From Kutzneria sp035492655 (GTDB lineage: Bacteria > Actinomycetota > Actinomycetes > Mycobacteriales > Pseudonocardiaceae), in NCBI GenBank assembly GCA_035492655.1, contig DATJJB010000199.1, forward strand, positions 1-61,657: a DNA stretch of 61,657 bases, in the 5' to 3' direction. Positions 44,451 through 53,215 of this stretch are shown here, one piece after another. The translations under genes were made by a program, and so were the position numbers. Below the pieces are notes generated by a model. The model saw only the letters and a list, made by a program, of their open reading frames with translations, ran no database searches and had not been told where the DNA came from. Numbering within the stretch: the first letter of the stretch is position 1; each line of letters opens with the position of its first letter.

Positions 44451-45619
44451 GCGGACGCGCCGACGATGACGAGTTGCTCCTTCAGCTCGGTGACGAGCGA
44501 CTCGGCGTCCTCCTCGCCGAAGAACCGGTTGGTCAGCACGTACAGCACGGTCAGCCGGCCCCGGTAGGTCGACACGTAGTAGCCCGGGAAGTAGGTGTCC
44601 CCCACGGTGTTGAGGATGTGGAAGTCGCGGAACGACACCCCGTCCGGCGCCGGGAACTCGTCGATCACGCCCAGGTTGCTGATCAGCGCGAAGGACAGGT
44701 TGCGGCCGAGCTCGTCGGTCATCTGCTCGCCGGCCCGCACGCCGTCGCCGGCGGCGAGCACCGCGTCGAGCCGCGCCTTGACCGCCTGGGCGACGAGCAC
44801 CGGACTCACCCGTGTCCACACGTCGACCTCGGCGACGTAGGACATCATGAAGTTGGTCGTCTCCAGCTCGCCGACGGGCGGTTCGACCCGAGGGCGGAAG
44901 TCCACCGGGGAGACGCAGTACATCGGCACCGTCTCGTCGCCGCCGGCCAGCACCCGCTGCGCGACCAGGATCGCCCCGGCGACCAGGCCGTGCACCGTGG
45001 TGCGGTAGCGCCGGGCCGACCGCCGCAGCCAGGCCGTCTCGTCCTCGGTGAGCGTGAGGTAGCCGCTGATCATGCCGGCCGGCTCCGCCATCGCCGCCGG
45101 CGCGACGGACCGGAACAGCCTTCTGTCGTACGGAATGAGGCCGAGCCGCTCGTGGAAGAGCTCCGCCGGCAGCTTCGGCAGCCCGACGTCGCCGGCCCCC
45201 GCCGGCTCCGTCCCGCCGGCGAACAGGCGCAGCAGTTCGCGGAACAGGCCGAGCCACGCGTTGGCGTCGGTGATCGAGTGGTCGGTGCGCAGCGCCACGA
45301 ACCCGTGCCCCTCCCCCTGCACCAGCACCAGATCGGCGACGCCCTTCGTGGCGTCCCACGGCAGTTCCGCGATCTTCGACAGCACCCCCGGGACGTCCTC
45401 CAGCACGAGCATCTCCGGCCGGTGGTCGCTCGGCACGGCCAGCACCACGTCCGGCACGCGGCCCTCGATGCGGCCCCGCAGCACCGGATGCCGTTCGCAC
45501 AACAGCCGGAACGCCGCCTCGAGCGCCACCGGGTCGAGGTCGCCGGTGTACTCGGCGGCCATCACGACCACCCGGTTCAGGTGGGCCAACTCCAGGTAGT
45601 TCAGCGGACGGTCGGTCAT
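44447..45619 (-). CDS. PapA-like O-acyltransferase (condensation-domain fold)
   Basis: The 390-residue protein belongs to the condensation/PapA/alcohol O-acyltransferase superfamily. The active-site motif is RTDHSITDAN with His114 and Asp118; the first His of the usual HHxxxD is Asp. Other matches are LRGRIEG near the N-terminus, SPVDFRPRVEPPVGELETTN and the C-terminal FNR-like floor loop. PapA5-type enzymes move acyl chains from carrier protein or CoA onto alcohols of lipids or polyketides. It is coupled to the GT1 gene downstream. A decayed TnpB element separates it from the rest of the cluster upstream. Confidence 0.82.
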   Translation of the reverse strand: MTDRPLNYLELAHLNRVVVMAAEYTGDLDPVALEAAFRLLCERHPVLRGRIEGRVPDVVLAVPSDHRPEMLVLEDVPGVLSKIAELPWDATKGVADLVLVQGEGHGFVALRTDHSITDANAWLGLFRELLRLFAGGTEPAGAGDVGLPKLPAELFHERLGLIPYDRRLFRSVAPAAMAEPAGMISGYLTLTEDETAWLRRSARRYRTTVHGLVAGAILVAQRVLAGGDETVPMYCVSPVDFRPRVEPPVGELETTNFMMSYVAEVDVWTRVSPVLVAQAVKARLDAVLAAGDGVRAGEQMTDELGRNLSFALISNLGVIDEFPAPDGVSFRDFHILNTVGDTYFPGYYVSTYRGRLTVLYVLTNRFFGEEDAESLVTELKEQLVIVGASA

Positions 45620-45641
45620 CGAATCTCCAATCCGTGGATAC

Positions 45642-45659
45642 CCCGGCGTTCACGCCGGG
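45642..45659 (+). repeat. TnpB-element-type terminal hairpin at the 5' side of the decayed element
   Basis: CCCGGCGT-TC-ACGCCGGG is a perfect 8-bp stem set in GGATAC...CAGGAG, resembling the right-end hairpins of IS605-type elements. It lies just before the TnpB remnant, 22 bp from the PapA-like start, and may be the end of an earlier or deleted copy. It could also affect expression of the acyltransferase gene. Confidence 0.5.
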
Positions 45660-45683
45660 CAGGAGCCGGTCTCGAGCTGCCTG

Positions 45684-46564
45684 GCAAGCCGAGCAGCACT
45701 CGATTACCTGTGCCGAGTCCTCCGCAATCCTCACCGCTTGGAAGAAGACCGACGAACTCGGGTTCCTCAACGACGTGTCGAGCGTGCCGCTTCAGCAGAC
45801 GCTGCGGCACCTTCAGACCGCGTTCACGAACTTCTTCGCCAAGCGGGACAGGTACCCGCGTGTCAAGGTCGCGCAAGCGGTCGCGCCAGTCCGCCGAATA
45901 CACCCGCTCGGGCTTTCGCTGGCGTGACGGCGAACTCACCCTCGCCAAGATGGCCGAACCGCTCGACATCGTGTGGTCGCGTCCGCTCCCCGACGGCACG
46001 GAACCTTCGACGGTGACGGTATCTCGTGACGGCGCGGGACGTTGGTTCGTGTCGCTGCTGGTCGAGACCAGCACGACGCATCACGCACCCGCCACGACGG
46101 CCGTCGGCGTCGACGTGGGTGTGACCTCGCTGGTGACGCTCTCCACCGGGGAGAAGATCGCCAACCCGCGTCACGAACCGCGTGACCGTGCCAGGCTCGC
46201 GAAGGCCCAGCGGCGTCTCGCCCGCAAGGCCAGGGGATCCGCCAACCGGGAGAAGGCCCGCCGCAAGGTTGCCCGCGTCCACGCCAGGATCGCCGACCGC
46301 AGGCGGGACTTCCTGCACTAGCTGACCACTCGGCTCGTTCGTGAGAACCAAACGATCGTGATCGCTGTCGACCAGTGGTTCCCATCGTCGAAGACGTGTT
46401 CGGCGTGCGGGGCGCCGGCCGACGCCATGCCGCTGAGCGTACGGGAGTGGACGTGCCGATGTGGCGCCGTCCACGACCGCGACATCAACGCGGCACGGAA
46501 CATCCTGGCCGCCGGGCTGGCGGTGTCCGCCTGTGGAGACGGTGTCAGACCGAGCCGGCGCTAG
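45684..46564 (+). pseudogene. Decayed tnpB (IS605 OrfB)
   Basis: Homology to actinomycete TnpB runs through three frames. First comes ILTAWKKTDELGFLNDVSSV then PLQQTLRHLQTAFTNFF, then a frame shift near 45860. Next is SAEYTRSGFRWRDGELTLAK to VGVDVGVTSLVTLSTGEKI and ADRRRDFLH ending in TAG at 46319-46321. Finally VDQWFPSSKTCSACGAPADA and HDRDINAARNILAAG end at 46564. The N-terminal 40 or so residues are missing, and a block between VRENQTIVI and AVDQWF containing the catalytic Glu is deleted. It cannot encode an active nuclease. Confidence 0.85.
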
Positions 46565-46637
46565 CTGGTGAGGCAACGTCGAGACCTCCCTTCGGGGTGC
46601 GGAAGCAGGAACTGTCGGCCGCGAGGCCGACGGGAAT

Positions 46638-46666
46638 CCCCGCCTCCGGGCGGCGGAAGAAGTCAA
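46638..46666 (+). repeat. Right end of the decayed TnpB element
   Basis: GGAATCCCCGCC-TCCG-GGCGGCGGAAGAAGTCAA has the hairpin-then-TCAA layout seen at the intact element (39144-39180). TCAA ends at 46666; its complement supplies the TGA stop of the minus-strand CocE gene at 46663-46665. Confidence 0.6.
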
Positions 46667-48657
46667 GGCATTGTCCATTCCTTCGCGAAGACCTCGTTGC
46701 CGTTGAGCAGGATTTCCGCCGACACCACGGCGTCCGACTCGCCCATGTCGATACGGGCCCGGACGCCGACCCGGTCACCGTCGGCGGTCAGCGCGTTCTT
46801 CTCGCCGGCGGCGCGCATCCGCGCCGCGGCCGGGTCCTCGGCGCGGACCGCGAGCTCGACCGAGGTCCGCATGGTGAGGAAGTCCTGCCCGCTGTCGGGG
46901 AACCGCACCCGGTCGTGCTTCTCCACGAGCACCCGGGCCTCGTCGCCGAGGTGCTCGCGGCTGATCTCCCAGCGGTCCTCGGCGGCCGCGGCGCCGCGGC
47001 GTTGCCGCGGCGCGGGTTCGACGACGTCGGTGAGCTTGTCCGGATCCGCCACCGGAAGGGTGAGCGTGGTGGCGGCGAACTTGCCGTGCGCCGGTCCGGC
47101 GACGACGTGGCCCCGCGGCCAGTGGATCACCCGCACGCCGAGCCGGCCGAGCGAGGCGTCCGGCCACAGCCGGGGGATGTCGGCCTCGGCGAGCACCAAC
47201 CGGATCCGGTGCCCCGTCGCGAACCGGTAGCAGGTCGGGTCGAGCTGGACGGACACGACCTTCGGGGCGTCGGTGCCCGGCGGGCCGGTGAGGTCGGCGG
47301 TGCCCATGGTGACCAGCACCGACCGGTCCCGCTCGTCGACGTCGGTCACCTTGACCACGCAGCGGCGGGCGCTCGTCGCGGATCCGAGCACCAGCCGCAC
47401 GGTCGGCCGGCCCGCCACCAGCAGCGGCTCGGGCAGCGGCGCGCCGGTGAACGACAGCGACCGCGCGTCGTCGTCGTGCTGGTCGAGGGGATATCCGAAG
47501 CGGTCGATGGGATGCTTGGTCAGCCCGCTGTACGCGCCGACGGTCTGGTCGCCCCGACCGGTCACCGTGGTGACGGCCGATTGGCCGCCGGCCGGCACCG
47601 ACCGGCACAGGCGCCCCGCGCTGGACGCCACGAACACCAGGTTCCCCTTGGCCGTCGGCGGCCAGCTGTCGGCGGCGACCCAGCGGGCTCGATCGCCCTG
47701 GACGTAGAAGGTCGCCTGCCGCTGCGGAAGGGCGGAGGTCTCCGTGCCGCGCAGCCAACGGTCGAACCAGGCGCAGGCCAGCGTCGCCGAGGGGAACGGG
47801 CTGTCCGCCGCGACGTCGGGGAAGGTGTGCAGCCATGGCCCGACCAGCAACCGCTTGGGCGCGTTGATCTGCTGGTAGGCGGAGATCATCCCCTCGCAGA
47901 ACAGGTCCCGCCAGCCGGCGACACACAGCGCCGGGGCCTTGATCCGCGACGCGTCGATCCGGCGGCTCTCCCACACGGGATGTCCGGGCTCGTGCCGCCA
48001 CGAGTCGACGAACCACGGCTCGAACTTCTCCAGCCGCTCCTTCCAGAGCCCCTCGTACTCGGCCTGGTCCGCCGCCCGCAGCGGCGGCATCAGCGCGCAG
48101 AAGATGTGATACAGGCTCAGATGGCCGAACATGCCGATGCCGCCACGCTGCCCGGCCGGGTGCACCAGCTCGCGCTCCACGTCGGTCCACCCCATCACCG
48201 GGAAGATCGCCTTCAGGTGGGCCGGTCGCCGCGCGGCGACCGCGAGCGTCGTCATGCCGCCGTGCGAGAGGCCCCACATCCCGACCCGGCCGGTGCACCA
48301 GGGCTGCGCCGCCGCCCACTCGACGACCGAGACGCCGTCGGCGACCTCGCCGGGACTGAGGATCGGCCGCGGCGTCCCCTCGGACGTCCCGATGCCGAAG
48401 CAGTCCACGTACAGCACCGCGTAGCCCCGTTCGGCGAAGTACCGCAGGTAGCGGCTCGCGGCGACACCGCCAAGACCGTCCTTTCGTCCGGTGTGGAGGG
48501 TCACCAGCGCCGGCACCGGCTCCCGGGTCCTTGGCCGGTACAGGTCGCCGCCGAGGGTCAGCCCGGGCACGCTGGAGGGGATGCGGACGTCGCCGTGGAA
48601 CTCCACCTGGTGTTCGGCGGCCCGGCCGGCCGGCACGCGCAGCGGCAGGCGGATCAC
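46663..48657 (-). CDS. CocE/NonD family hydrolase (second copy)
   Basis: The 664-residue serine hydrolase has the nucleophile Ser131 in MWGLSHGGM, the Asp in CVAGWRDLFCEG and the His in GPWLHTFP, followed by the S15 C-terminal jelly-roll domain. It is clearly divergent from the 33438 copy. GTG 48657 overlaps the KAS III stop; GTG 48660 is an alternative. Lying inside a biosynthetic-looking cluster, it could be an acyl-transfer or hydrolytic tailoring enzyme rather than a catabolic one (inference). Its stop codon is contributed by the right end of a TnpB element, so its native C-terminus is uncertain by a few residues. Confidence 0.87.
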   Translation of the reverse strand: MIRLPLRVPAGRAAEHQVEFHGDVRIPSSVPGLTLGGDLYRPRTREPVPALVTLHTGRKDGLGGVAASRYLRYFAERGYAVLYVDCFGIGTSEGTPRPILSPGEVADGVSVVEWAAAQPWCTGRVGMWGLSHGGMTTLAVAARRPAHLKAIFPVMGWTDVERELVHPAGQRGGIGMFGHLSLYHIFCALMPPLRAADQAEYEGLWKERLEKFEPWFVDSWRHEPGHPVWESRRIDASRIKAPALCVAGWRDLFCEGMISAYQQINAPKRLLVGPWLHTFPDVAADSPFPSATLACAWFDRWLRGTETSALPQRQATFYVQGDRARWVAADSWPPTAKGNLVFVASSAGRLCRSVPAGGQSAVTTVTGRGDQTVGAYSGLTKHPIDRFGYPLDQHDDDARSLSFTGAPLPEPLLVAGRPTVRLVLGSATSARRCVVKVTDVDERDRSVLVTMGTADLTGPPGTDAPKVVSVQLDPTCYRFATGHRIRLVLAEADIPRLWPDASLGRLGVRVIHWPRGHVVAGPAHGKFAATTLTLPVADPDKLTDVVEPAPRQRRGAAAAEDRWEISREHLGDEARVLVEKHDRVRFPDSGQDFLTMRTSVELAVRAEDPAAARMRAAGEKNALTADGDRVGVRARIDMGESDAVVSAEILLNGNEVFAKEWTMP

Positions 48658-49664
48658 CACTGGCGCCCCGCCCGCCGACCGCCGCTCCAGCGCCAGGCGG
48701 TGCCGCCCCAGCTCATGCCGCCGCCGAAGGCGACCATCAGCAGCACGTCGTCGTCGGCGAGCCGGCCGGCGCGCACCGCGTCGTCGAGGGTGATCGGCAC
48801 CGAGGCGGCGCCGGTGTTCCCGTACCGCTCGACCGTGAGGTGCATCTGGTCCGGCCGCAACGCCAGGGTGTTCGCCAGTTCCTCCAGCATCACGCCGTTG
48901 GCCTGGTGCGGGACGATGAGGTCGATGTCGCAGACCTCGAGCTGCGCCGCCTTGGCCAGGTCGACGACCAGGTCCGGCAGGACCTGTGCGGCCAGCTCGC
49001 GGACCTCGCGGCCGCGCATCGCGAAGTAGTGCGCGCCGGCCTCGAGCGTCTCCCGGCTGGCCGGGCGCCGGCTCCCACCGCCGGGGATGGTGACGAAGTC
49101 CGCCGTCCGGCCGTCCGAGCCCAGGGTGCTCGACAGCAGGCCGCGCCCGTCGGCCCGCTTGCCGAGCACCACCGCCCCGGCGCCGTCGCCGAAGAGCACA
49201 CAGGTGCGGCGGTCGTCGTAGTTCAGCACGCGGGAGTAGGTGTCCGCGCCGATGACCAGGGCCGTGCCGGCGATGGCGTCGAGGTTGAGCAGGGCGTGCG
49301 CGGTCACGAGCGCGTGGACGAAGCCGGTGCACACCGAGTCCACGTCGAAAGCGGCCGCCCGCATGGCGCCGAGGTTGGCCTGCACGGCGCACGCGGTCGC
49401 CGGGATCGGCTGGTCGGGGGTCGACGTGGCGACGATCAGCAGGTTGATGTCGGTGGCGTCGAGGCCGGCCTCGGCCAGCGCGCGCTCACCGGCCCGGGTG
49501 GCCAGGTCGGAGGTCGCCTCGTCGGGCGCGGCGACCCGGCGTTCGGCCACGTGCGTCTTGTCCAGGATCCACTGCTCGCCGACGCCGAGCCGGCGGCCGA
49601 GCTCGGCACTGGTGAGGATCTGTTCGGGCAGGTATGAGCCGGTGCCCAGAATCGCGGTGTTCAC
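48654..49664 (-). CDS. 3-oxoacyl-ACP synthase III (KAS III / FabH-like)
   Basis: The 336-residue thiolase-fold enzyme has the FabH triad: Cys112 in DVDSVCTGFV, His253 in IVPHQANGVM and Asn283 in ERYGNTGAAS. FabH starts fatty acid synthesis, but stand-alone copies in secondary-metabolite clusters also start polyketides or act as C-O/C-N acyltransferases. No other fatty-acid genes and no acyl carrier protein are near, which favours a specialised role. GTG 49664 is the start; the gene is coupled to the CocE hydrolase. Confidence 0.9.
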   Translation of the reverse strand: MNTAILGTGSYLPEQILTSAELGRRLGVGEQWILDKTHVAERRVAAPDEATSDLATRAGERALAEAGLDATDINLLIVATSTPDQPIPATACAVQANLGAMRAAAFDVDSVCTGFVHALVTAHALLNLDAIAGTALVIGADTYSRVLNYDDRRTCVLFGDGAGAVVLGKRADGRGLLSSTLGSDGRTADFVTIPGGGSRRPASRETLEAGAHYFAMRGREVRELAAQVLPDLVVDLAKAAQLEVCDIDLIVPHQANGVMLEELANTLALRPDQMHLTVERYGNTGAASVPITLDDAVRAGRLADDDVLLMVAFGGGMSWGGTAWRWSGGRRAGRQW

Positions 49665-49710
49665 AACGCGCCTTCCTGTCTCGATGGTCGGTGTTGTCGG
49701 CTGCGCGGCG

Positions 49711-49929
49711 TCATTCCGCGAGCTTGGTCCGGTCGCACCAGACGAAGACGGCGTTGTCCCCGGCTTTCCCGTTGCCCTGCGGCTCGGCCACGAAGTGCTC
49801 GTAGCCGGCGCGGAACGGGATCTTCAAACGCGGCTGGGCGAGCTGCGCCGCGCGCACCGTCACGGTCTCGGGCAGCCCGTCGGGTCCGCCCCGCAACGTC
49901 ACCTCGACCTCCGCGTCCGCGGAACTCAT
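49711..49929 (-). CDS. DUF5988 family small protein
   Basis: The 72-residue protein has LRGGPDGLPE, KIPFRAGYEHFVAEP and the ending FVWCDRTKLAE, which match the DUF5988 pattern. Such proteins are found in actinomycete biosynthetic clusters and have no known function. ATG 49929 is preferred because GAGAGGTGA lies upstream at good distance; GTG 49941 is also open. It sits between the exporter permease and the KAS III gene. Confidence 0.7.
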   Translation of the reverse strand: MSSADAEVEVTLRGGPDGLPETVTVRAAQLAQPRLKIPFRAGYEHFVAEPQGNGKAGDNAVFVWCDRTKLAE

Positions 49930-49947
49930 GGCGATGGTCACCTCTCG

Positions 49948-50742
49948 TCAGTTCTGGACCCGCCGGTGGTACGCGCGGATCGCGAGTGGGAAGAAGACGA
50001 CGAGCACGCCGGCCAGCCAGGCCAGCGCGCCGGCGAGCGGGCCCCCGACCGGCCCTCCGTTCAGCAGCCCGCGCACGACCTCGGTGAGCAGGCTGACCGG
50101 GTTCACCGCCGACCAGGCCCGCAGCCAGTCCGGCATGGTGGCGTCCGGGACGAAGACGCTGCTGGCGAAGACCAGGGGCATGAACAGCGCCACGGCCGTG
50201 CCCTGCACGCCGTCGGGGTGGCGCAACACCATGCCGAGGAACACGGTGACCCAGCAGAAGCACAACCCGGCCGCCACCAGCAACGCCGCCGCCGCGAGCA
50301 CCTCGACCGGGCCGGTGCGGACCCGGAAGCCCAGGGCCGCGCCGACCGCCAGCACCACGACGACCGCGATCAGGTACCGGACGGCCGCGGCGAGCACCAC
50401 GCCGGTCAACGGCGCCGAACGCGCGATCGGCATGCTCCGGAACCGGTCGAACACGCCGGTGCCCGCGTCGGTGTTCAACCCGACCCCGGCGGACAGCGTC
50501 GCCATCAGCACGCTCGGCGCCAGCAGCCCCGGCACCAGGTTCTGCAGGTACGCGCCGGTGCTGCCGGCGATCGCGCCGCCGAACAGGTAGCCGAACACGA
50601 CCAGGAACAACACCGGTTGCACGGTCACGTCGACCAGGTGCTCGGGGTTGCGGCGGATCTTGCGGACCCCGCGGCCGGCCAGCACGCACCCGTCCCGCAG
50701 CGCGCCCACCAGGCCACCGGGTCGGTGGTCGGCGGCGGTCAC
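49948..50742 (-). CDS. ABC-2 type exporter permease (DrrB-like)
   Basis: The 264-residue protein has six hydrophobic segments and the ABC-2 signature regions: RNPEHLVDVTVQPVLFLVVF, GVFDRFRSMPIARSAPL and SAVNPVSLLTEVVRGL. It forms an exporter with the adjacent DrrA-like ATPase, of the type that exports daunorubicin or mycobacterial PDIM lipids. GTG 50742 overlaps the ATPase stop. Confidence 0.9.
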   Translation of the reverse strand: MTAADHRPGGLVGALRDGCVLAGRGVRKIRRNPEHLVDVTVQPVLFLVVFGYLFGGAIAGSTGAYLQNLVPGLLAPSVLMATLSAGVGLNTDAGTGVFDRFRSMPIARSAPLTGVVLAAAVRYLIAVVVVLAVGAALGFRVRTGPVEVLAAAALLVAAGLCFCWVTVFLGMVLRHPDGVQGTAVALFMPLVFASSVFVPDATMPDWLRAWSAVNPVSLLTEVVRGLLNGGPVGGPLAGALAWLAGVLVVFFPLAIRAYHRRVQN

Positions 50743-51707
50743 GACACGCGCCCGTCGACGGCGACCCGCTCCAGGGCCGGCTTCCCGGTCAGCGCGAGGA
50801 AGACCTCGTCGAGGCTGGGCAGCCGCAGCGCCAGCTCCGCCACCTCGATGCCGGCCAGGTGCAGCGCCCGGGCCACGGCGGCCAGCACGTCCGGGTCGCC
50901 GACCGGCACGGTGAGCCGGCCCGAGACGACGTCCTGGACCGCGGCGGCGCCGGTCACCCGTTCGATCACCTCGGCGACCGCGCCCATGTGGGTGAGCACG
51001 GCCGGCCGCACCTCGACGGTGTGGCCGCCGATGCGGCGCTTCAACTCGTCCGGGCTGCCGTCGCCCACCACCCGGCCGCGGTCGAACACGGTGATCCGGT
51101 GGGCGAGCTGGTCGGCCTCCTCCAGGTACTGCGTGGTGAGCATGACCGTGACGCCGTCCGCCACGAGCTCCCGGACCAGCTGCCACAGCTCCCGCCGCAC
51201 GTGCGGGTCCAGCCCGGTCGTCGGCTCGTCCAGGAACAGCACCTCGGGCCGGCCGACCAGGCTGGCGGCCAGGTCCAGCCGGCGGCGCAGCCCGCCCGAG
51301 TACGTGCGCGACGGCCGGGACGCCCACTCGGTCAGCTCGAACCGGGCCAGCAGCTCGTCCGCCCGCAGGCGCGCGGCGCGGCGGGCCATGCCGAGCAACC
51401 GGCCGAGCAGCACGAGGTTCTCGACGCCCGAGAGGTCCCCGTCGACGCCGGCGTACTGGCCGGTGAGCCCGATCAACCGCCGCACCCGCCCGGCGTCCCG
51501 CACCACGTCGAGGCCCCCGACCTGGACCGTGCCGGCGTCCGGCCGGAGCAGGGTGGCCAGCACCCGGACCATCGTGGTCTTGCCGGCGCCGTTCGGGCCC
51601 AGCACGCCCACCACCCGGCCGGCGGGCACGGCCAGGTCGACACCGGCGAGCGCGGTGGTCGGACCGAACCGTTTGACCAGACCGTCCACTCGAATCATCG
51701 GCCGCAC
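50739..51707 (-). CDS. ABC exporter ATPase (DrrA-like)
   Basis: The 322-residue ATPase has Walker A GPNGAGKTTMVRV, signature TYSGGLRRRLDLAASL, Walker B VLFLDEPTTGLD, the DrrA-type QYLEEADQLAHRI, and a C-terminal DrrA extension with SLDEVFLALTGK. GTG 51707 follows AAGGAG with seven bases between. It is the first gene of the exporter-DUF5988-KAS III-hydrolase unit and lies downstream of the AraC regulator gene. Confidence 0.92.
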   Translation of the reverse strand: MRPMIRVDGLVKRFGPTTALAGVDLAVPAGRVVGVLGPNGAGKTTMVRVLATLLRPDAGTVQVGGLDVVRDAGRVRRLIGLTGQYAGVDGDLSGVENLVLLGRLLGMARRAARLRADELLARFELTEWASRPSRTYSGGLRRRLDLAASLVGRPEVLFLDEPTTGLDPHVRRELWQLVRELVADGVTVMLTTQYLEEADQLAHRITVFDRGRVVGDGSPDELKRRIGGHTVEVRPAVLTHMGAVAEVIERVTGAAAVQDVVSGRLTVPVGDPDVLAAVARALHLAGIEVAELALRLPSLDEVFLALTGKPALERVAVDGRVS

Positions 51708-51888
51708 CGTTCTGCTCCTTCACCGGGAAAAATCGGCTCCGCCACGATCAGCACGACACAATTCTTCGCCGAAAATCCCGACCAACGCCATCCGACAAAC
51801 GAATTGTTTCCCCCGATGAGCGCGCACGGAACGCCGGGCACACGAAAAGCGGGCGCCACACCGTGGCACCCGATTCGTGATTCAATTC

Positions 51889-52884
51889 TCAGCGACGAAG
51901 CGTGTCCGAAGGCCGTTCACCGAAACGTCTGTGATAATGCGCGGCGAAATGGCCGGCGTGCAGAAAGCCCCACTGCGCCGCCACCTCGGACACCGTGACC
52001 GCGTCCGCCTGGGACGCCCGCAGCTGGTCGCGCACCCGGCGCAGCCGTATCTCGCGGAGGTACTCCATCGGCCCCATGTTCAGGTGCTTGCGGAACCCCT
52101 GCTGCAGACAGCGCTCGGTGACCTTGGCCGCACGGGCCAGGCTCGCGGTGGTGTGCTGCCACTTCGGGTGGTTGTCCATCCACTCCAGCGCGATGCTCAC
52201 CGCGCGGTTCGGCGCCGCCGACACCTCGCCGTCGAGCATCCGCGTGTAGTTGCTGGCCTGCCCCATCAGCAGCGCGGTCATCAGCGTGCGTTCGAACATG
52301 TCCGACACCGCCCGCTTCTCCAGCAGCGAGCCGGGCCGGTCCAGCTCGGCGATCAGCAGGTCGAGGCCGCGACGCCAGCTGCGGCCGTGCCCGGCACGCA
52401 GGTCCATGGCCGGGGCGAACCGCAGCGGCTCCCGCACGGACGCGCCGAGCAGGTCACTCAGGCAGGCCTCCATGCCCGACCGCTCCAGGCGCACGACCAG
52501 CTGCGCGCAGCCCGCCGGCCACAGCAACCGGACGGCGTCCGACGGCGACAGCACGCACGCCTGGTCCACCGAGCACCGGACCCGGTCCGCGCCGCAGCGC
52601 GCCTCGACCTCGCCGACCAGCGGGATCAGCACCGCGAAGAACGTGTCCGTCGGACCGGAGTCGACACGGACGTCACCGCCGTAGGAGATGACACTCACCG
52701 ACATGTCACGCAGGCGCGCCGACGACATTCGCGCGTCCAGTCCGGCGCCGCTGCCGACGACGTCCAATCGATGCGGCCGGAACACCCGGGAAAACGCCGC
52801 GCGCGCATGATCGGGGTCACCGGAGTGAAAGATCTCGTAACGCGCGAGCGGCAATCGAGACGAGGACCCGTCTCCCGTGAGCAA
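51889..52884 (-). CDS. AraC family regulator of the exporter/KAS III cluster
   Basis: The 331-residue protein has an N-terminal sensor domain of the AraC-binding-like type (about 20-200). It has a C-terminal double helix-turn-helix: TTASLARAAKVTERCLQQGF, then VSEVAAQWGFLHAGHFAAHY. The start is TTG 52884, five bases after GGAGG. It is followed on the same strand, after a 181-bp AT-richer gap with a probable promoter, by the DrrA-like gene. It most likely activates that cluster (inference). Confidence 0.85.
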   Translation of the reverse strand: MLTGDGSSSRLPLARYEIFHSGDPDHARAAFSRVFRPHRLDVVGSGAGLDARMSSARLRDMSVSVISYGGDVRVDSGPTDTFFAVLIPLVGEVEARCGADRVRCSVDQACVLSPSDAVRLLWPAGCAQLVVRLERSGMEACLSDLLGASVREPLRFAPAMDLRAGHGRSWRRGLDLLIAELDRPGSLLEKRAVSDMFERTLMTALLMGQASNYTRMLDGEVSAAPNRAVSIALEWMDNHPKWQHTTASLARAAKVTERCLQQGFRKHLNMGPMEYLREIRLRRVRDQLRASQADAVTVSEVAAQWGFLHAGHFAAHYHRRFGERPSDTLRR

Positions 52885-53169
52885 ACCATCCTCCGATCAT
52901 TCGACCGGCAATCGAGTCCCAAGCCGCCGCGCTGCGTCCCGCCGATCGCCTTGCATATATCCAGCCGCCGACGACTCGAGGCGCAAGGGGCCAATCCCGA
53001 GGCAGGGTCACCGTGTTGTCGGCAGGAACGGACACGACCCGACACCTCCGATTCGTCGCGAGCACTACTCAAGGTAGTGGTTCGACCACTCACCGCACCA
53101 TCGCGAAACCGTCGATCTTCATCCCGTTCGCGCACCGAAGGACCAAATCCCGTGTGCCGACAACAAAAA

Positions 53170-53196
53170 CCCCGGACCGCGCGCCGCGGTCCGGGG
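53170..53196 (-). terminator. Rho-independent terminator after the DUF4142 gene
   Basis: Twelve-bp perfect stem CCCCGGACCGCG/CGCGGTCCGGGG has a 3-nt loop and is followed on the minus strand by TTTTTG. It lies 19 bp beyond the DUF4142 stop. Confidence 0.9.
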
Positions 53197-53215
53197 TCTC
53201 ACGTCGGGTGACCGG

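Noticed and set aside
43176..45770. 864-residue frame containing the glycosyltransferase
   Set aside because: Residues before GTG 44450 are the shadow of the PapA-like gene. The N-terminal GT-B motif starts at the GTG.
49948..51723. 591-residue frame covering the exporter permease and beyond
   Set aside because: Its first 327 codons are antiparallel-composition noise over the DrrA-like ATPase, which uses another frame. The permease proper starts at GTG 50742.
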